Assembly (NCBI RefSeq): GCF_014697075.1
Contig: NZ_JACJRE010000003.1
Coordinates: 1 to 64,000 of the forward strand
Reading direction: 5' to 3'
Source of the DNA: Tolypothrix sp. FACHB-123
Lineage (GTDB): Bacteria; Cyanobacteriota; Cyanobacteriia; Cyanobacteriales; Nostocaceae
DNA length: 64,000 nt
Below the pieces are notes generated by a model that saw nothing but the letters and a program-made list of their open reading frames with translations, did no database searches and was not told the origin of the DNA. The translations under genes and the position numbers were made by a program. Positions 1 to 8,592 of this stretch are shown in pieces; positions within the stretch are counted from its first letter, which is position 1, and each line of letters begins with the position of its first letter.

Positions 1-102
1 TTTTATTTGTTTTATTTATCATTGCCGGAATTTTTACAATTATCAATGTCATTTTGAAATCTCTCTTAGTTTTTATTAGGAAATAAGATGCGTTTCCCCT
101 AG

Positions 103-1164
103 CTGCAAGGTTTATTATGGATCTGGCCTGATGATAGCGCCACAGCCTTTGAAGATTGTAAATTAAAAAATCCAGCCACCATCCCAGAATGCGACCCTGA
201 TAAATCATTTATGGATTGGCACATGACAGAAGTTCCAGTTGGTTACACTGTCTCAGTTGAAAGTACTTTTGATCCTTCACATGCGCAATATTTACATGAA
301 GGAAGCGGTTATTTTTCACCAGAAAAAGCAGTACCTATCAAAGAGTTCTCATTAGTAGGTGAAATATCGGCCGATGCAGGTTTTCATCTCAAACATTCTG
401 GCTATAATCTTCTCAATAAAGATATGGAAGCCAACAGGAATTTTCTACCCCCTTGTGCAAATACAACAATTTACCGTTACGCTAATGGTAAAAATCATAT
501 ATTTCAGTTGTATTTTGTACCTACCAAACCCGGTCAATGTAGACATATTGGTAAGTTTATTACTGAAGGTAATACAGTTAAGAAAAAATCTTGGTCGTCT
601 TTGCTGCCAAACTATTTACAAATCGGTTTAAAGCATTTATTAACATATAAATTAAGCGATCAAGATTTAACAGTCATGCATTCCCAAGAAATGATTGAAG
701 CTTCTCTAAATGAAAAATGGCAGAAAGCATATTTTATGCCTTCTCCTGCTGATTTAGGTATTGTTACTTTTAGAAAATGGCTTGATGAATTTGCTGGCGG
801 CGCACCTAATTGGCAAGATAATATAGGAACCACTGTCAAAGATATCAATAATGAACAACTTTATGACAGATGGCATAGACATACAAAATTTTGTCCTAAT
901 TGTCGCCGTTCGGTGATTTTTCTTGATAAGATATACACAATTTTGCAGCGATTGACAGGATTATTAGCACTATTAGCTTTGGCTTTAATTATAATAGGTA
1001 TACCCGCCAAATTTACCCTAGTCGCCACAATTTTATCAATCATCAGTTTGCTTGGTTCATATTTTATTGATAACTTAAAACAACAATTTTTTACCAGCAT
1101 TCCTCAAAGAGGTTTACCTATAGTGAAGGTTTATGCGGATCGCCCTAAAAAATCCCTCTCATAA
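103..1164 (+). pseudogene. Rieske oxygenase (pheophorbide a oxygenase-like), N-terminally truncated
   Basis: Encodes the C-terminal catalytic part of a Rieske non-haem iron oxygenase of the PaO/Tic55 type. These act on chlorophyll breakdown products or related ring substrates at membranes. The frame is open from just after a TAG at 100-102 and begins with LQGLLWIWPDD, which normally follows the Rieske domain. The motif DPSHAQYLH fits the mononuclear iron site. Near the C-terminus are a CPNC motif (CxxC) and two hydrophobic segments, as in the family. The Rieske CxH...CxxH domain is absent: the roughly 100 bases upstream contain stops and no such motif. The first ATG (211) lies inside the conserved region, so it is unlikely to be a true start. 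I read this as a gene remnant; a start outside the window joined by a frameshift cannot be excluded. Confidence 0.7.
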
Positions 1165-1266
1165 GAGAATAATATAGGTAGCTTAAATCTCTGTAACAAA
1201 CCCAAGCCCTAAGCTCCAATCAAAAGCTAAATTATAATCACAATCAGCCGAAACAATGGAGCTATA

Positions 1267-1767
1267 ATGACTTATCAAAGACCTGTATTTTTTCCTACCC
1301 AGACTCAGCAAGCAAAAATGCTCAATTGGATTGCGATCGCAGGAATAGTTGCATTGTTTGGGACTGCAATTCATGCTTGGTTTGCATTACCAGAGACTAT
1401 ACCCATCCATTTTGGATTTGATGGTAAAGCCAACGGCTGGGGGAGTAAAAACTTTCTCTGGCTGTTCCCGGTGGTCTGTTTCTTAATTTATGGGATGCTG
1501 ACAGTTGTCAGTCGCTATCCCCAAACATTTAATTATGCAGTGCAAATCACAGAAGAAAATGCACTACGACAGTATCAAATTGCTTGCTCAATGCTAAATT
1601 GGTTGAAAACCGAAATGGTTTGGTTATTTGCTTATATTGAGTGGCAGATTTTTTACTTAGCAAATACAGAAACGCCTAATTTAGGCATTTGGTTTCTCCC
1701 TGTATCTTTAATGATTATTTTCGGGACGATCGCATATTGGTTGTTTCAATCTTTTCTGGCACGTTAA
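1267..1767 (+). CDS. DUF1648 membrane protein
   Basis: A 166-residue protein with about four hydrophobic segments (near residues 20-40, 73-93, 118-133 and 143-162). The stretch ALPETIPIHFGFDGKANGWG after the first segment is the hallmark of the DUF1648 domain, also found at the N-terminus of SdpI-like immunity proteins. The longer SdpI C-terminal region is missing, so this is a stand-alone DUF1648 protein of the inner membrane. A HIP1 site lies within the gene. Its role is unknown, and nothing around it (a Rieske remnant upstream, an unknown antisense gene downstream) suggests one. Confidence 0.75.
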   Translation: MTYQRPVFFPTQTQQAKMLNWIAIAGIVALFGTAIHAWFALPETIPIHFGFDGKANGWGSKNFLWLFPVVCFLIYGMLTVVSRYPQTFNYAVQITEENALRQYQIACSMLNWLKTEMVWLFAYIEWQIFYLANTETPNLGIWFLPVSLMIIFGTIAYWLFQSFLAR

Positions 1768-1796
1768 TTAACGATACCAGCAAGGGCATCTCGTAG

Positions 1797-1852
1797 AGAA
1801 GAGAGGACTTTAGTCCTCAAAATAAGCACTGAAGTCCTGACTACGAAATGAA
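1797..1852. repeat. Dispersed hairpin repeat (GGACTTTAGTCC type)
   Basis: Contains GAGGACTTTAGTCCTC, a near-perfect hairpin, followed by GAAGTCCTGACTACG. Related sequences occur at 27616-27643 and 51400-51425. It lies just past the stop of the DUF1648 gene and may act as a 3' end structure, but there is no strong T-run. Confidence 0.6.
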
Positions 1853-1904
1853 TCCTCAAATTTATACTAGTTTGGTTTCTTGCACCGATTTACTTAGTTT
1901 GAAT

Positions 1905-2513
1905 TTAACCAATCGGACGATTACCTGGGTTTACCGCATGAATATACTCGCTACCAGAATGCGGTCGTCCGCGCTTATAATAGGCTTCTTGTGGTTGACC
2001 CCAGCCTAACTGCAAAATTATTTCTAAAAAGTTAGAATTTTCCCACTTCCATAAACTAGCCCATTCTGTTCTTTGGGCAATTCTTTCGACATCAATTTTA
2101 TGAATTTGTTCGTGTTGTTTGCTGTTATTAAAACTTAAGTACAAATCCATACCTGAAGTGACTTCATACCAAAATTCCAAGATAGAATTTTTGGCAGATT
2201 GTAATATTTTTAAATCATTATTTAAAGCGATTAATTCACTATCTATTTTAGGATAATGCACAGTTTTTCCTTTGACATTCACTTCATGCCAAATGATGCC
2301 TGATACTTGATTTTCTCTTTGATAGTCGTGAATAGCAGCTTTAAAATCTTGATAGGCAGTAAACTTTTGCAGTCCATCAGTTCTGATAAACTGGTCAATT
2401 ATCGGATTACCAGAAACTGTTACTTCTAACTTTAGGCGTTCTCCCTTCAAGCAAGCTTGACGTTCGGCTGCCAAAATTTGGATGAGTTCTTCGGTAGTAT
2501 AAACCTTTAACAT
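1905..2513 (-). CDS. Conserved-looking hypothetical protein
   Basis: A 202-residue soluble protein with no signal peptide or membrane segment. I do not recognise the family. The N-terminal half is charged and helical (TTEELIQILAAERQACLKGE), the middle has a hydrophilic stretch with KIDSELIALNNDLKIL, and the C-terminus is rich in Gly, Arg and Tyr (YYKRGRPHSGSEY). The ATG start is preceded at a distance by a run of GTTGTCA heptamer repeats, which probably forms part of its promoter or leader region. Its neighbours are unrelated and give no functional hint. Codon use looks like the surrounding genes. Confidence 0.6.
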   Translation of the reverse strand: MLKVYTTEELIQILAAERQACLKGERLKLEVTVSGNPIIDQFIRTDGLQKFTAYQDFKAAIHDYQRENQVSGIIWHEVNVKGKTVHYPKIDSELIALNNDLKILQSAKNSILEFWYEVTSGMDLYLSFNNSKQHEQIHKIDVERIAQRTEWASLWKWENSNFLEIILQLGWGQPQEAYYKRGRPHSGSEYIHAVNPGNRPIG

Positions 2514-2535
2514 CAGAACACACTCTAATTAGTTA

Positions 2536-2572
2536 GTTGTCAGTTGTCAGTTGTCAGTTGTCAGTTGTCGGT
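2536..2572. repeat. Heptamer tandem repeat (GTTGTCA)n
   Basis: About five copies of GTTGTCA, the last one degenerate. This is the short tandemly repeated sequence type typical of heterocystous cyanobacteria. It lies upstream of the unknown minus-strand gene ending at 1905. Confidence 0.9.
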
Positions 2573-2711
2573 TATTAATTTTTCCCCATCTTTGTGCCAT
2601 CTTAATTAGTGTGCCATTGAACTATAGACGATGAATTAAGTTTTTTTGTTAAATCAGATTATTTCCAGATTATCTCTTGACGAAATTGACAATGTAGTAT
2701 CAGATATGACT

Positions 2712-2742
2712 AAAAATTAGGGCAGACCAATTTGGTCTACCC
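2712..2742 (-). terminator. Rho-independent terminator of the thioredoxin-like gene
   Basis: On the minus strand, GGGTAGACCA pairs with TGGTCTGCCC across a 3-nt loop (one G-T pair), followed by TAATTTTTAG. It sits 7 bases after the stop codon at 2749. Confidence 0.85.
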
Positions 2743-2748
2743 CCAAGC

Positions 2749-3333
2749 TTACTTACTTAACTCACTACTGAATTCATTGAAAGAACGCCGCTTTAACTGT
2801 ACCGACTCGGAACGAGGTAATAAATCAAACACTTCACGAAAGCGATCGTCTATTTCTTCAAAAGGTACTTGACCTTGTTTATTTAAAACTACTTTACCTG
2901 ATTGATCAAAGACGACAACTTGAGGTACTGACCCAGAATAATAATATCTAGGATCGGTAGGGTCGTCAGTTTTTTGAGATGAGAAAGTATCTACACTAAG
3001 GGGGATAATTTCTGCAACTTTACCGTAAAATTCCTGTACCCGCGAAATTGTAATGGCATATTCCTTACAATCTTTGCTGTCATCAACATAAAAAGCCAAA
3101 AAGGTCGGTTTATGCTCTTGTAGGGACTGTGCTAATGTCTGTCTAGGAGGAATGAGCGAACCATTACCAGCATAAACTACGAAAATGTTGCCTTCATAAT
3201 TGTCTTCCTTAATACCAGCAAATGCTGGTTGGACATTAATAATCAACAAGCACGCAAGCAGCACCAAAGCTTTAGAAATCAATTTTTGCCAATGAGTTTT
3301 TTTCTGTAAAAAAGGAAACTTTAAGCCATTCAT
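2749..3333 (-). CDS. Secreted thioredoxin-fold protein (thylakoid PSI accumulation factor-like)
   Basis: A 194-residue protein with a Lys-rich N-terminus, a hydrophobic core (ALVLLACLLIINV) and an AFA signal cleavage site near residue 40, so it should be exported to the thylakoid lumen or periplasm. The mature part has thioredoxin-like strands (PTFLAFYVDDSKDCKEY, then VPQVVVFDQSGKVVLNKQG). The usual CxxC active site is missing: only one cysteine is present in that position (SKDC). This matches a cyanobacterial family annotated as thylakoid membrane photosystem I accumulation factor; that name is my recollection, not tested. Of the two adjacent start options (TTG 3336, ATG 3333) I chose ATG. 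It is divergent from murT. Confidence 0.65.
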   Translation of the reverse strand: MNGLKFPFLQKKTHWQKLISKALVLLACLLIINVQPAFAGIKEDNYEGNIFVVYAGNGSLIPPRQTLAQSLQEHKPTFLAFYVDDSKDCKEYAITISRVQEFYGKVAEIIPLSVDTFSSQKTDDPTDPRYYYSGSVPQVVVFDQSGKVVLNKQGQVPFEEIDDRFREVFDLLPRSESVQLKRRSFNEFSSELSK

Positions 3334-3439
3334 CAAAAGAAACCTTGTGAGCTACTATTTTGTGAGTTTTTGCTGAAGTCAGCAAGTAGCGCTGGATATA
3401 TGATTACGTCCTTGCACCATTTTTTAAGATAACGCCATA

Positions 3440-3618
3440 TAGGGGCTAGGGGCTAGAGGCTAGGGGCTAGGGAAAAGGAGGGGCTGGGGTGCAGAGGAAG
3501 CAGAGGAAGCAGAGGGGGTAAATAAATAAATACTTAATACCCAATGCCCAATGCCCCATGCCCAATGACAACTAACTATTGACTATTGACTATTGACCAT
3601 TGACTATTGACTATTGAC
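3440..3618. repeat. Composite block of short tandem repeats
   Basis: Contains GGGGCTA heptamers (3440-3472), AGAGGAAGC units (3490-3515), CAATGCC/CATGCCC units (about 3540-3567) and TTGACTA units (about 3577-3618). The whole gap between the thioredoxin-like gene and murT is made of repeats, and it runs into the 5' end of murT. Confidence 0.9.
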
Positions 3619-3643
3619 AAATTTAATTAAGCTATTAACTACT

Positions 3644-4984
3644 GTGACAAACAAAATACAACTTATAGATAGATTCAGACTAGGTTTGGCGGTGTCGGTG
3701 GCGAAAAGCGTAACTTTGATGGTGCGATCGCTCCGCCTTGGTGCTGCTAGTGTATTACCAGGCTCGATTGCGCGGAAAATTGAACCGAAGTTGTTGCAAT
3801 TATTGAGTCAGCAGGTAAAGCAAGGAACAATTCTCATTGCTGGGACTAATGGTAAAACTACCACATCCCTACTTTTACGAGAAATTTTAGAGCGCAAAGG
3901 CTATCGTGTGGCGCATAACTCCACAGGCGCGAATCTGGAAAATGGGTTGATGACGGCGCTGATGGATAACGCTAGCTTAACGGGTAGCTTGGATGTTGAT
4001 TACGCGATTTTAGAAATTGATGAGAATATCCTACCCAAGGTGTTAGCGCCGATTCAGCCAAAGTTGATTCTGTGTTTAAACTTGTTTCGCGACCAACTCG
4101 ATAGGTACGGGGAAGTCGATACTATTAGTAAACGCTGGGGTAAAGCGATCGCAACTTTATCACCCCAAACTATCGTAGTTGCTAATGCTGATGATCCTAC
4201 TATTTGCTATCTCGGCCAACAATTAACTCAACAGCGCGTCTCGTTTTTTGGTTTGAGCGAACCAGAACATTATTTAGAAGCTATTCCCCATGCTGTTGAT
4301 TCTATCTATTGCCCCAGATGCGGACAAGCTCTCAACTACGAAGGGGTTTATCTGTCGCACATGGGCGAATATAGTTGTGGTAATTGTGGCTTTAGTCGCA
4401 GTCAACCCAGCCTCAACAGCAGCGAATGGCCGCAAATTTTGGTGGGGTTATATAACAAATACAATACCTTAGCTGCTGCCACCGCTGCCCAAGAATTAGG
4501 AGTTGATGCGGTGACTATCCGCGATACTATTCCCAACTTCCAAGCCGCTTTTGGGCGGGCGGAAGAGTTGGAAATTAACGGCAAAAAGGTACGGATTTTA
4601 TTATCAAAAAATCCTGTGGGGACGAATGAAACCATTCGCGTCGTTACTCAAAGCACAGATAAAACCACATTGCTGGTGTTAAACGATCGCGTGCAAGATG
4701 GTGAAGATGTATCTTGGATATGGGACGTAGATACAGAGAAATTAGTCCAGCGTGGAGGTACTTTAGTTGTGAGTGGCGATCGCGCTTATGACATGGCCTT
4801 ACGTCTGCGTTACAGCAATCCTAACCCTAACAGTAATTTTAATCTGATTGTGGAAGAAGATTTACGCGATGCCATTAACACAGCATTAGAAAGTACACCC
4901 AACAACGAAACCCTGCATATTTTACCCACCTATACAGCCATGTTGAGTGTACGTGAAGTTTTAACTGGGCGGAAGATTTTGTAA
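3644..4984 (+). CDS. murT: Lipid II isoglutaminyl synthase, MurT subunit
   Basis: MurT is the Mur-ligase-like subunit that, with GatD, amidates the D-Glu of the lipid II stem peptide. The 446-residue product shows the ATP-binding loop GTNGKTTT, a Mur ligase middle domain, a four-cysteine zinc ribbon (CPRCGQ ... CGNCG) and a C-terminal DUF1727 domain ending in TYTAMLSVREVL, all typical of MurT. I prefer GTG 3644 because the protein then starts close to the conserved RFRLGLAVSVAKS. The frame also opens at a TTG (3614) inside the heptamer repeat block. Its partner gatD lies 0.8 kb downstream in the same direction, separated by an antisense gene. Confidence 0.9.
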   Translation: MTNKIQLIDRFRLGLAVSVAKSVTLMVRSLRLGAASVLPGSIARKIEPKLLQLLSQQVKQGTILIAGTNGKTTTSLLLREILERKGYRVAHNSTGANLENGLMTALMDNASLTGSLDVDYAILEIDENILPKVLAPIQPKLILCLNLFRDQLDRYGEVDTISKRWGKAIATLSPQTIVVANADDPTICYLGQQLTQQRVSFFGLSEPEHYLEAIPHAVDSIYCPRCGQALNYEGVYLSHMGEYSCGNCGFSRSQPSLNSSEWPQILVGLYNKYNTLAAATAAQELGVDAVTIRDTIPNFQAAFGRAEELEINGKKVRILLSKNPVGTNETIRVVTQSTDKTTLLVLNDRVQDGEDVSWIWDVDTEKLVQRGGTLVVSGDRAYDMALRLRYSNPNPNSNFNLIVEEDLRDAINTALESTPNNETLHILPTYTAMLSVREVLTGRKIL

Positions 4985-5056
4985 TTGGGCATGGGGCATT
5001 GGGCATTGGGTAAGTTTTTCTCCCCTGCTCCCTGCTCCCTGCTCCCTAGCCCCTAA
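4983..5056. repeat. Short tandem repeats (GGGCATT and CTCCCTG units)
   Basis: Two repeat types in tandem, GGGCAT[T/G]G and CTCCCTG, directly after the murT stop. They fill the gap between convergent murT and the minus-strand gene ending at 5058. Confidence 0.85.
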
Positions 5057-5057
5057 A

Positions 5058-5459
5058 CTACTGCAACTTCACAGCTGCGCGCTGAATTGGTAACACTTCT
5101 TCTAAAGTCATCTCATGGTCAGCGGTGAGATGGCTACTACAGCAAATTGTACTAAAGAAAACTTTTTGACCAACTAATTGCGAAAAATGCTGTTGTAAAA
5201 GTAAACGGGAGGTAATATCTCCTAATAATTCTCCCAAATCTTTGGTGAGTTGGTCTTTATCATCACGGTGCACCATTCTATATTTAAAATTGGTTTCACC
5301 TACTAAATCTTTAACAGCTGAATCAAAATTATCTTTCTTACCTTGAACATAAGCAAAAGCTTGTTCTTCCAAGAACTGCCATGCTTCGGGGAAAATATCG
5401 CGAATTTTTTCGAGATGATTCTCTGTTTGGTAGACTAATGTAGCAGTTTTACAATCCAT
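5058..5459 (-). CDS. Hypothetical protein, about 133 aa
   Basis: A small soluble acidic protein of unrecognised family. From the ATG at 5459 it begins MDCKTATLVYQTENHLEK and has a C-terminal part with TICCSSHLTADHEMTLEEV. An upstream in-frame TTG would add nine residues; I see no Shine-Dalgarno favouring either. No signal peptide, membrane segment or known catalytic motif is visible. The paired cysteines (ICCSSH) are the only candidate metal or redox site. It is encoded antisense between murT and gatD, so it interrupts what in Gram-positive bacteria is a two-gene operon. Confidence 0.6.
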   Translation of the reverse strand: MDCKTATLVYQTENHLEKIRDIFPEAWQFLEEQAFAYVQGKKDNFDSAVKDLVGETNFKYRMVHRDDKDQLTKDLGELLGDITSRLLLQQHFSQLVGQKVFFSTICCSSHLTADHEMTLEEVLPIQRAAVKLQ

Positions 5460-5815
5460 AAAGTAATATTTCAGGTTGTTAAACAAACCTTTGACAATCT
5501 GTAATCTTACGACTCAACAGGAAAAGTGAAACTGAATTTTTGAAATTTCCTGATAACTCTTTTGGGATTATCGGCAAAATGTTACCGCAAAACTGTTACA
5601 TAAAATACGAATAAACATAGCAATCAAATCAAATGTGCGATATGCTTACCCAAACTCTAGATATACACCGGATTCGCCAATCCTAAATTGAAAAATATAT
5701 GAATGATTCAATTATTCAAGAAACATAACTAAGCATAAAAACTTTTTAGTTAGATGGTTATGTGCTACATCACACAACCAGAGTATTAACATCAATGCCC
5801 CATTTCCCAAATTAT

Positions 5816-6634
5816 ATGACTTCTCCAAAATTTGAAATTACAATTGGTTGGTTATATCCGACGCTGATGAGTACCTATGGCGATCGCGGTAATGTAATTA
5901 CTATAGAACGCCGCGCTCAATGGCGGGGATACAGCGTAAAAGTTTTACCGTTAGATCAAAATGCTACTGCCGATGATATTAAATCTGTAGACTTGATTGT
6001 CGGTGGTGGTGCGCAAGATAGACAGCAAGAAATTGTTATGCGCGATTTGCAAGGTGTTAAAGCCGATGCTATGCGTGAAAAAATAGAAAATGGGACACCA
6101 GGAGTATTTACCTGCGGTTCGCCCCAGTTACTCGGACATTATTATGAACCCGGATTAGGACAACGGATTGAAGGTTTAGGAATTTTAGATTTAGTCTCTG
6201 TTCATCCTGGTGAAAATACTAAACGCTGCATCGGAAATTTGGTAATTGAAGTTACAGCCTCCCGCTTAGCACAAGATTTAAAAGCGATGACAGGTAGCAC
6301 GCCTTATTTAGTCGGCTTTGAAAATCATGGTGGACGTACGAAGCTGGGGAAAGTGGAAGCTTTAGGAAAAGTCGTTTACGGTTTGGGCAATAATGGTGAG
6401 GATGGAACTGAGGGAGCATTTTATCAAAATGCGATCGCTACTTATTCTCACGGCCCCTTGTTACCCAAAAATCCCTTTGTTGCAGATTGGTTATTGCAAA
6501 CAGCATTGCGGCTGAAGTATCAACAGCCAATTACTCTAGAACCTTTAGATGATACCTTAGCAATGCAAGCACGAGAAGCCATGTTTAAGCGATTGAAAGT
6601 AAATTTACCCGCACCAGCAGCGGCTAAGGTTTAA
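5816..6634 (+). CDS. gatD: Lipid II isoglutaminyl synthase, glutamine amidotransferase GatD
   Basis: GatD is the class I glutamine amidotransferase that supplies ammonia to MurT. The 272-residue product has the cobyric-acid-synthase-like glutaminase fold: IGWLYPTLMSTYGDRGN at the N-terminus, VGGGAQDRQQE, the nucleophile in GVFTCGSPQLLGHYY (Cys about 100), GFENHGGRT, and the catalytic His in YSHGPLLPKNP. I chose ATG 5816 (MTSPKFEITIGWLYP) because the conserved region starts at once; GTG 5762 and ATG 5795 are also in frame. The gene is not adjacent to murT here, although the two products should form a complex. Confidence 0.88.
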   Translation: MTSPKFEITIGWLYPTLMSTYGDRGNVITIERRAQWRGYSVKVLPLDQNATADDIKSVDLIVGGGAQDRQQEIVMRDLQGVKADAMREKIENGTPGVFTCGSPQLLGHYYEPGLGQRIEGLGILDLVSVHPGENTKRCIGNLVIEVTASRLAQDLKAMTGSTPYLVGFENHGGRTKLGKVEALGKVVYGLGNNGEDGTEGAFYQNAIATYSHGPLLPKNPFVADWLLQTALRLKYQQPITLEPLDDTLAMQAREAMFKRLKVNLPAPAAAKV

Positions 6635-6688
6635 CGCTACGGTGTATACACTCCTCGGAAAAACCCGATTGACATAGGCTTGAATCTG

Positions 6689-6769
6689 GTAGGGTGCGTT
6701 ATGGACTTTAGTCCTAATGCACCATCAGAGATTTACGGTGCGTTACGCTGACGCGATAACACACCCTAC
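6689..6769. repeat. MITE-like inverted repeat (GTAGGGTGCGTTA family)
   Basis: Ends GTAGGGTGCGTTAT and ATAACACACCCTAC form terminal inverted repeats with one mismatch. A half copy of the same family lies at 53211-53247 and a short end at 40388-40401. No coding capacity. Confidence 0.75.
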
Positions 6770-6776
6770 TGGACTA

Positions 6777-6797
6777 ACACAGCTAATTTAGCTGTGT
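6777..6797. terminator. Strong hairpin 3' of gatD
   Basis: ACACAGCTAA and TTAGCTGTGT form a perfect 10-bp stem with a single T at the centre. It lies between convergent gatD and the Hho-type protease gene. There is no clear T-run, so termination is only an inference. Confidence 0.45.
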
Positions 6798-6799
6798 CA

Positions 6800-6998
6800 G
6801 TAAAAATCAAGTTTTGCAACTCAAAAATCAAGTTTAGAGTTTGTAAATCAAGTTTTGTAACTCAAAAATCAAGTTTAGAGTTTGTAAATTAAGTTTAGAG
6901 ATTGTAAATCAAGTTTTGTAACTCGAAAATCAAGTTTAGAGTTTGTAAATCAAGTTTAGAGTTTGTAAATCAAGTTTAGAAATTGTATATTAAGTTCA
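6800..6998. repeat. Periodic array of about ten 20-22 bp units
   Basis: Units of two kinds alternate: AAATCAAGTTTAGAGTTTGT and AAATCAAGTTTTGTAACTCA, each sharing the core ATCAAGTTT. Spacing is about 20-22 bp, close to two helical turns. The array fills the space between the 3' ends of two convergent genes. It is not a CRISPR: no unique spacers separate the repeats. The rest of the gap 6635-7170 has a MITE-like element, a hairpin and one HIP1 site, and no gene that I can see. Confidence 0.85.
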
Positions 6999-7170
6999 CA
7001 ACTGATAAAACCGCTAATTTAACTAAATTTAGGGAAAATCATCATCAATGCTTCTGCTGATTACGCCCTAGATGCTAATACTTATTTTTATCCAATATTT
7101 ATTCTGACACCAAAAGGCGATCGCTTATTAAGGATCGCCCATACCCAATCACCCTGAAAATACCCCATGC

Positions 7171-8424
7171 TTAACTTTCACGCCGCACTGGTAAAGGCGC
7201 AGGGGTGACAGCTACTTGACTAACTTGTCCATTGCGGACTACCTGCATTTGTAAAGGTTCACCAATTTTGCTATTTTCTACCAGCCTTTGGACATCTTCT
7301 ATTTTGTCCACAGGGCGATTATTAATACTGCGGATGACATCGCCGCTTTTTAAGCCAGCAGCAGCAGCGGGAGAACGAGGAACAATATTCACCAATAAAA
7401 CACCTTTATCAGTGTTTAATGTAATGCGATCGCCTAATCTACTATTAATTCTTTCCCGGAGTTCAGGAGTGAGCGTCACCATTTGCACCCCCAAATAAGG
7501 ATGATCAACTTTACCGCTAGTAATTAATTGTTGGGCGATTCTTTGGGCGGTGTTGATGGGAATCGCAAAGCCTAAGCCTTGCGCGCCGCGAATAATCGCC
7601 GTGTTCATCCCAATTACTTGACCCCGAACATTTAATAATGGCCCCCCAGAGTTACCGGGGTTAATCGCTGCGTCAGTTTGAATATAATCTACGCGCTTGT
7701 CGCTAGCACCAATATCACTGCTAGAACGACCTGTAGCACTAATAATTCCCGATGTTACAGTATTATTTAAACCGAGAGGATTACCAATTGCAATTACAGC
7801 TTCTCCCGGTTGCAAAGCGTCGGAGTTACCGATTCCCAAGGTTGGTAGGTTATTCGCATCAATTTTAATTACAGCCACATCAGTAACCGGATCTTCTCCC
7901 AGCACCTTACCGTTAAACGTGCGACCATCTTTGAGGGTGACTGTTACATCATCAGCACCGTCTACTACGTGGGAATTAGTCAAAATTTGACCAGTGGAGT
8001 TAATGATAAATCCCGAACCGCTACCCCGTTCTACTCGTTGTCTGGGCTGTGATGGGGTATCGCCAAAAAATCGGCGGAAAAATGGATCTTCAAATTCTTC
8101 TGGTTGGGAAGTTACGGTTCTGGAAGAATCAATACGCACCACAGCACTACCTACCTTTTGTACCACTCCCACGACAAAATTAGGATCGCCACCAGAAGAA
8201 GAAAAAATTGGGGCGGGCGCAATGGTGTTTTGGGGTATTACCGGAGGTTGGGAATCGTTATTTTGTCTCTCAAAACTCTTTCCTGGTAACAGGGAGCAAC
8301 CCCCAAGGTACACCACAAAACTGACATTAAATAGCATCGCCATCAGATTGGTTCTACCCTGTTGCGGGAGTAAACCTTGAGTAACAATATTTTGGGCTGC
8401 ACAAATCCAGGTGTTTATCTTCAT
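7171..8424 (-). CDS. HtrA/Hho-type serine protease with PDZ domain
   Basis: Trypsin-like quality-control protease of the Deg/HtrA family, acting in the periplasm or cell envelope. The 417-residue protein has a hydrophobic N-terminus with a possible lipobox (YLGGC). The catalytic triad is His about 152 (TNSHVVDG), Asp about 182 (PVTDVAVIKI) and Ser about 259 (NPGNSGGPLL). A single C-terminal PDZ domain follows (GVLLVNIVPRSPAAAAGLKS, GDVIRSINNRPV). Cyanobacteria usually have three paralogues (HhoA, HhoB, HtrA), and I cannot say which this is. It is transcribed divergently from dnaA, with about 170 bp between them. Confidence 0.9.
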   Translation of the reverse strand: MKINTWICAAQNIVTQGLLPQQGRTNLMAMLFNVSFVVYLGGCSLLPGKSFERQNNDSQPPVIPQNTIAPAPIFSSSGGDPNFVVGVVQKVGSAVVRIDSSRTVTSQPEEFEDPFFRRFFGDTPSQPRQRVERGSGSGFIINSTGQILTNSHVVDGADDVTVTLKDGRTFNGKVLGEDPVTDVAVIKIDANNLPTLGIGNSDALQPGEAVIAIGNPLGLNNTVTSGIISATGRSSSDIGASDKRVDYIQTDAAINPGNSGGPLLNVRGQVIGMNTAIIRGAQGLGFAIPINTAQRIAQQLITSGKVDHPYLGVQMVTLTPELRERINSRLGDRITLNTDKGVLLVNIVPRSPAAAAGLKSGDVIRSINNRPVDKIEDVQRLVENSKIGEPLQMQVVRNGQVSQVAVTPAPLPVRRES

Positions 8425-8592
8425 GTGTCGTTGCGTCTCCGTGTTAGTCAGTGAGTGGTAGGATATTGCCTACCGGGTATACCCCAAAATGATTACAACT
8501 TAAAAGCTCATTCCCGGCCTAGAGTATATGAGTCCTTACTTAGTGCTTGCTTGTAATTTAGATTGTGACGATTAGCAGCAAAGGTGTTAAAA

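Noticed and set aside
6800-6998. Possible CRISPR array
   Set aside because: Units follow each other directly, without unique spacers, and are too short and degenerate.
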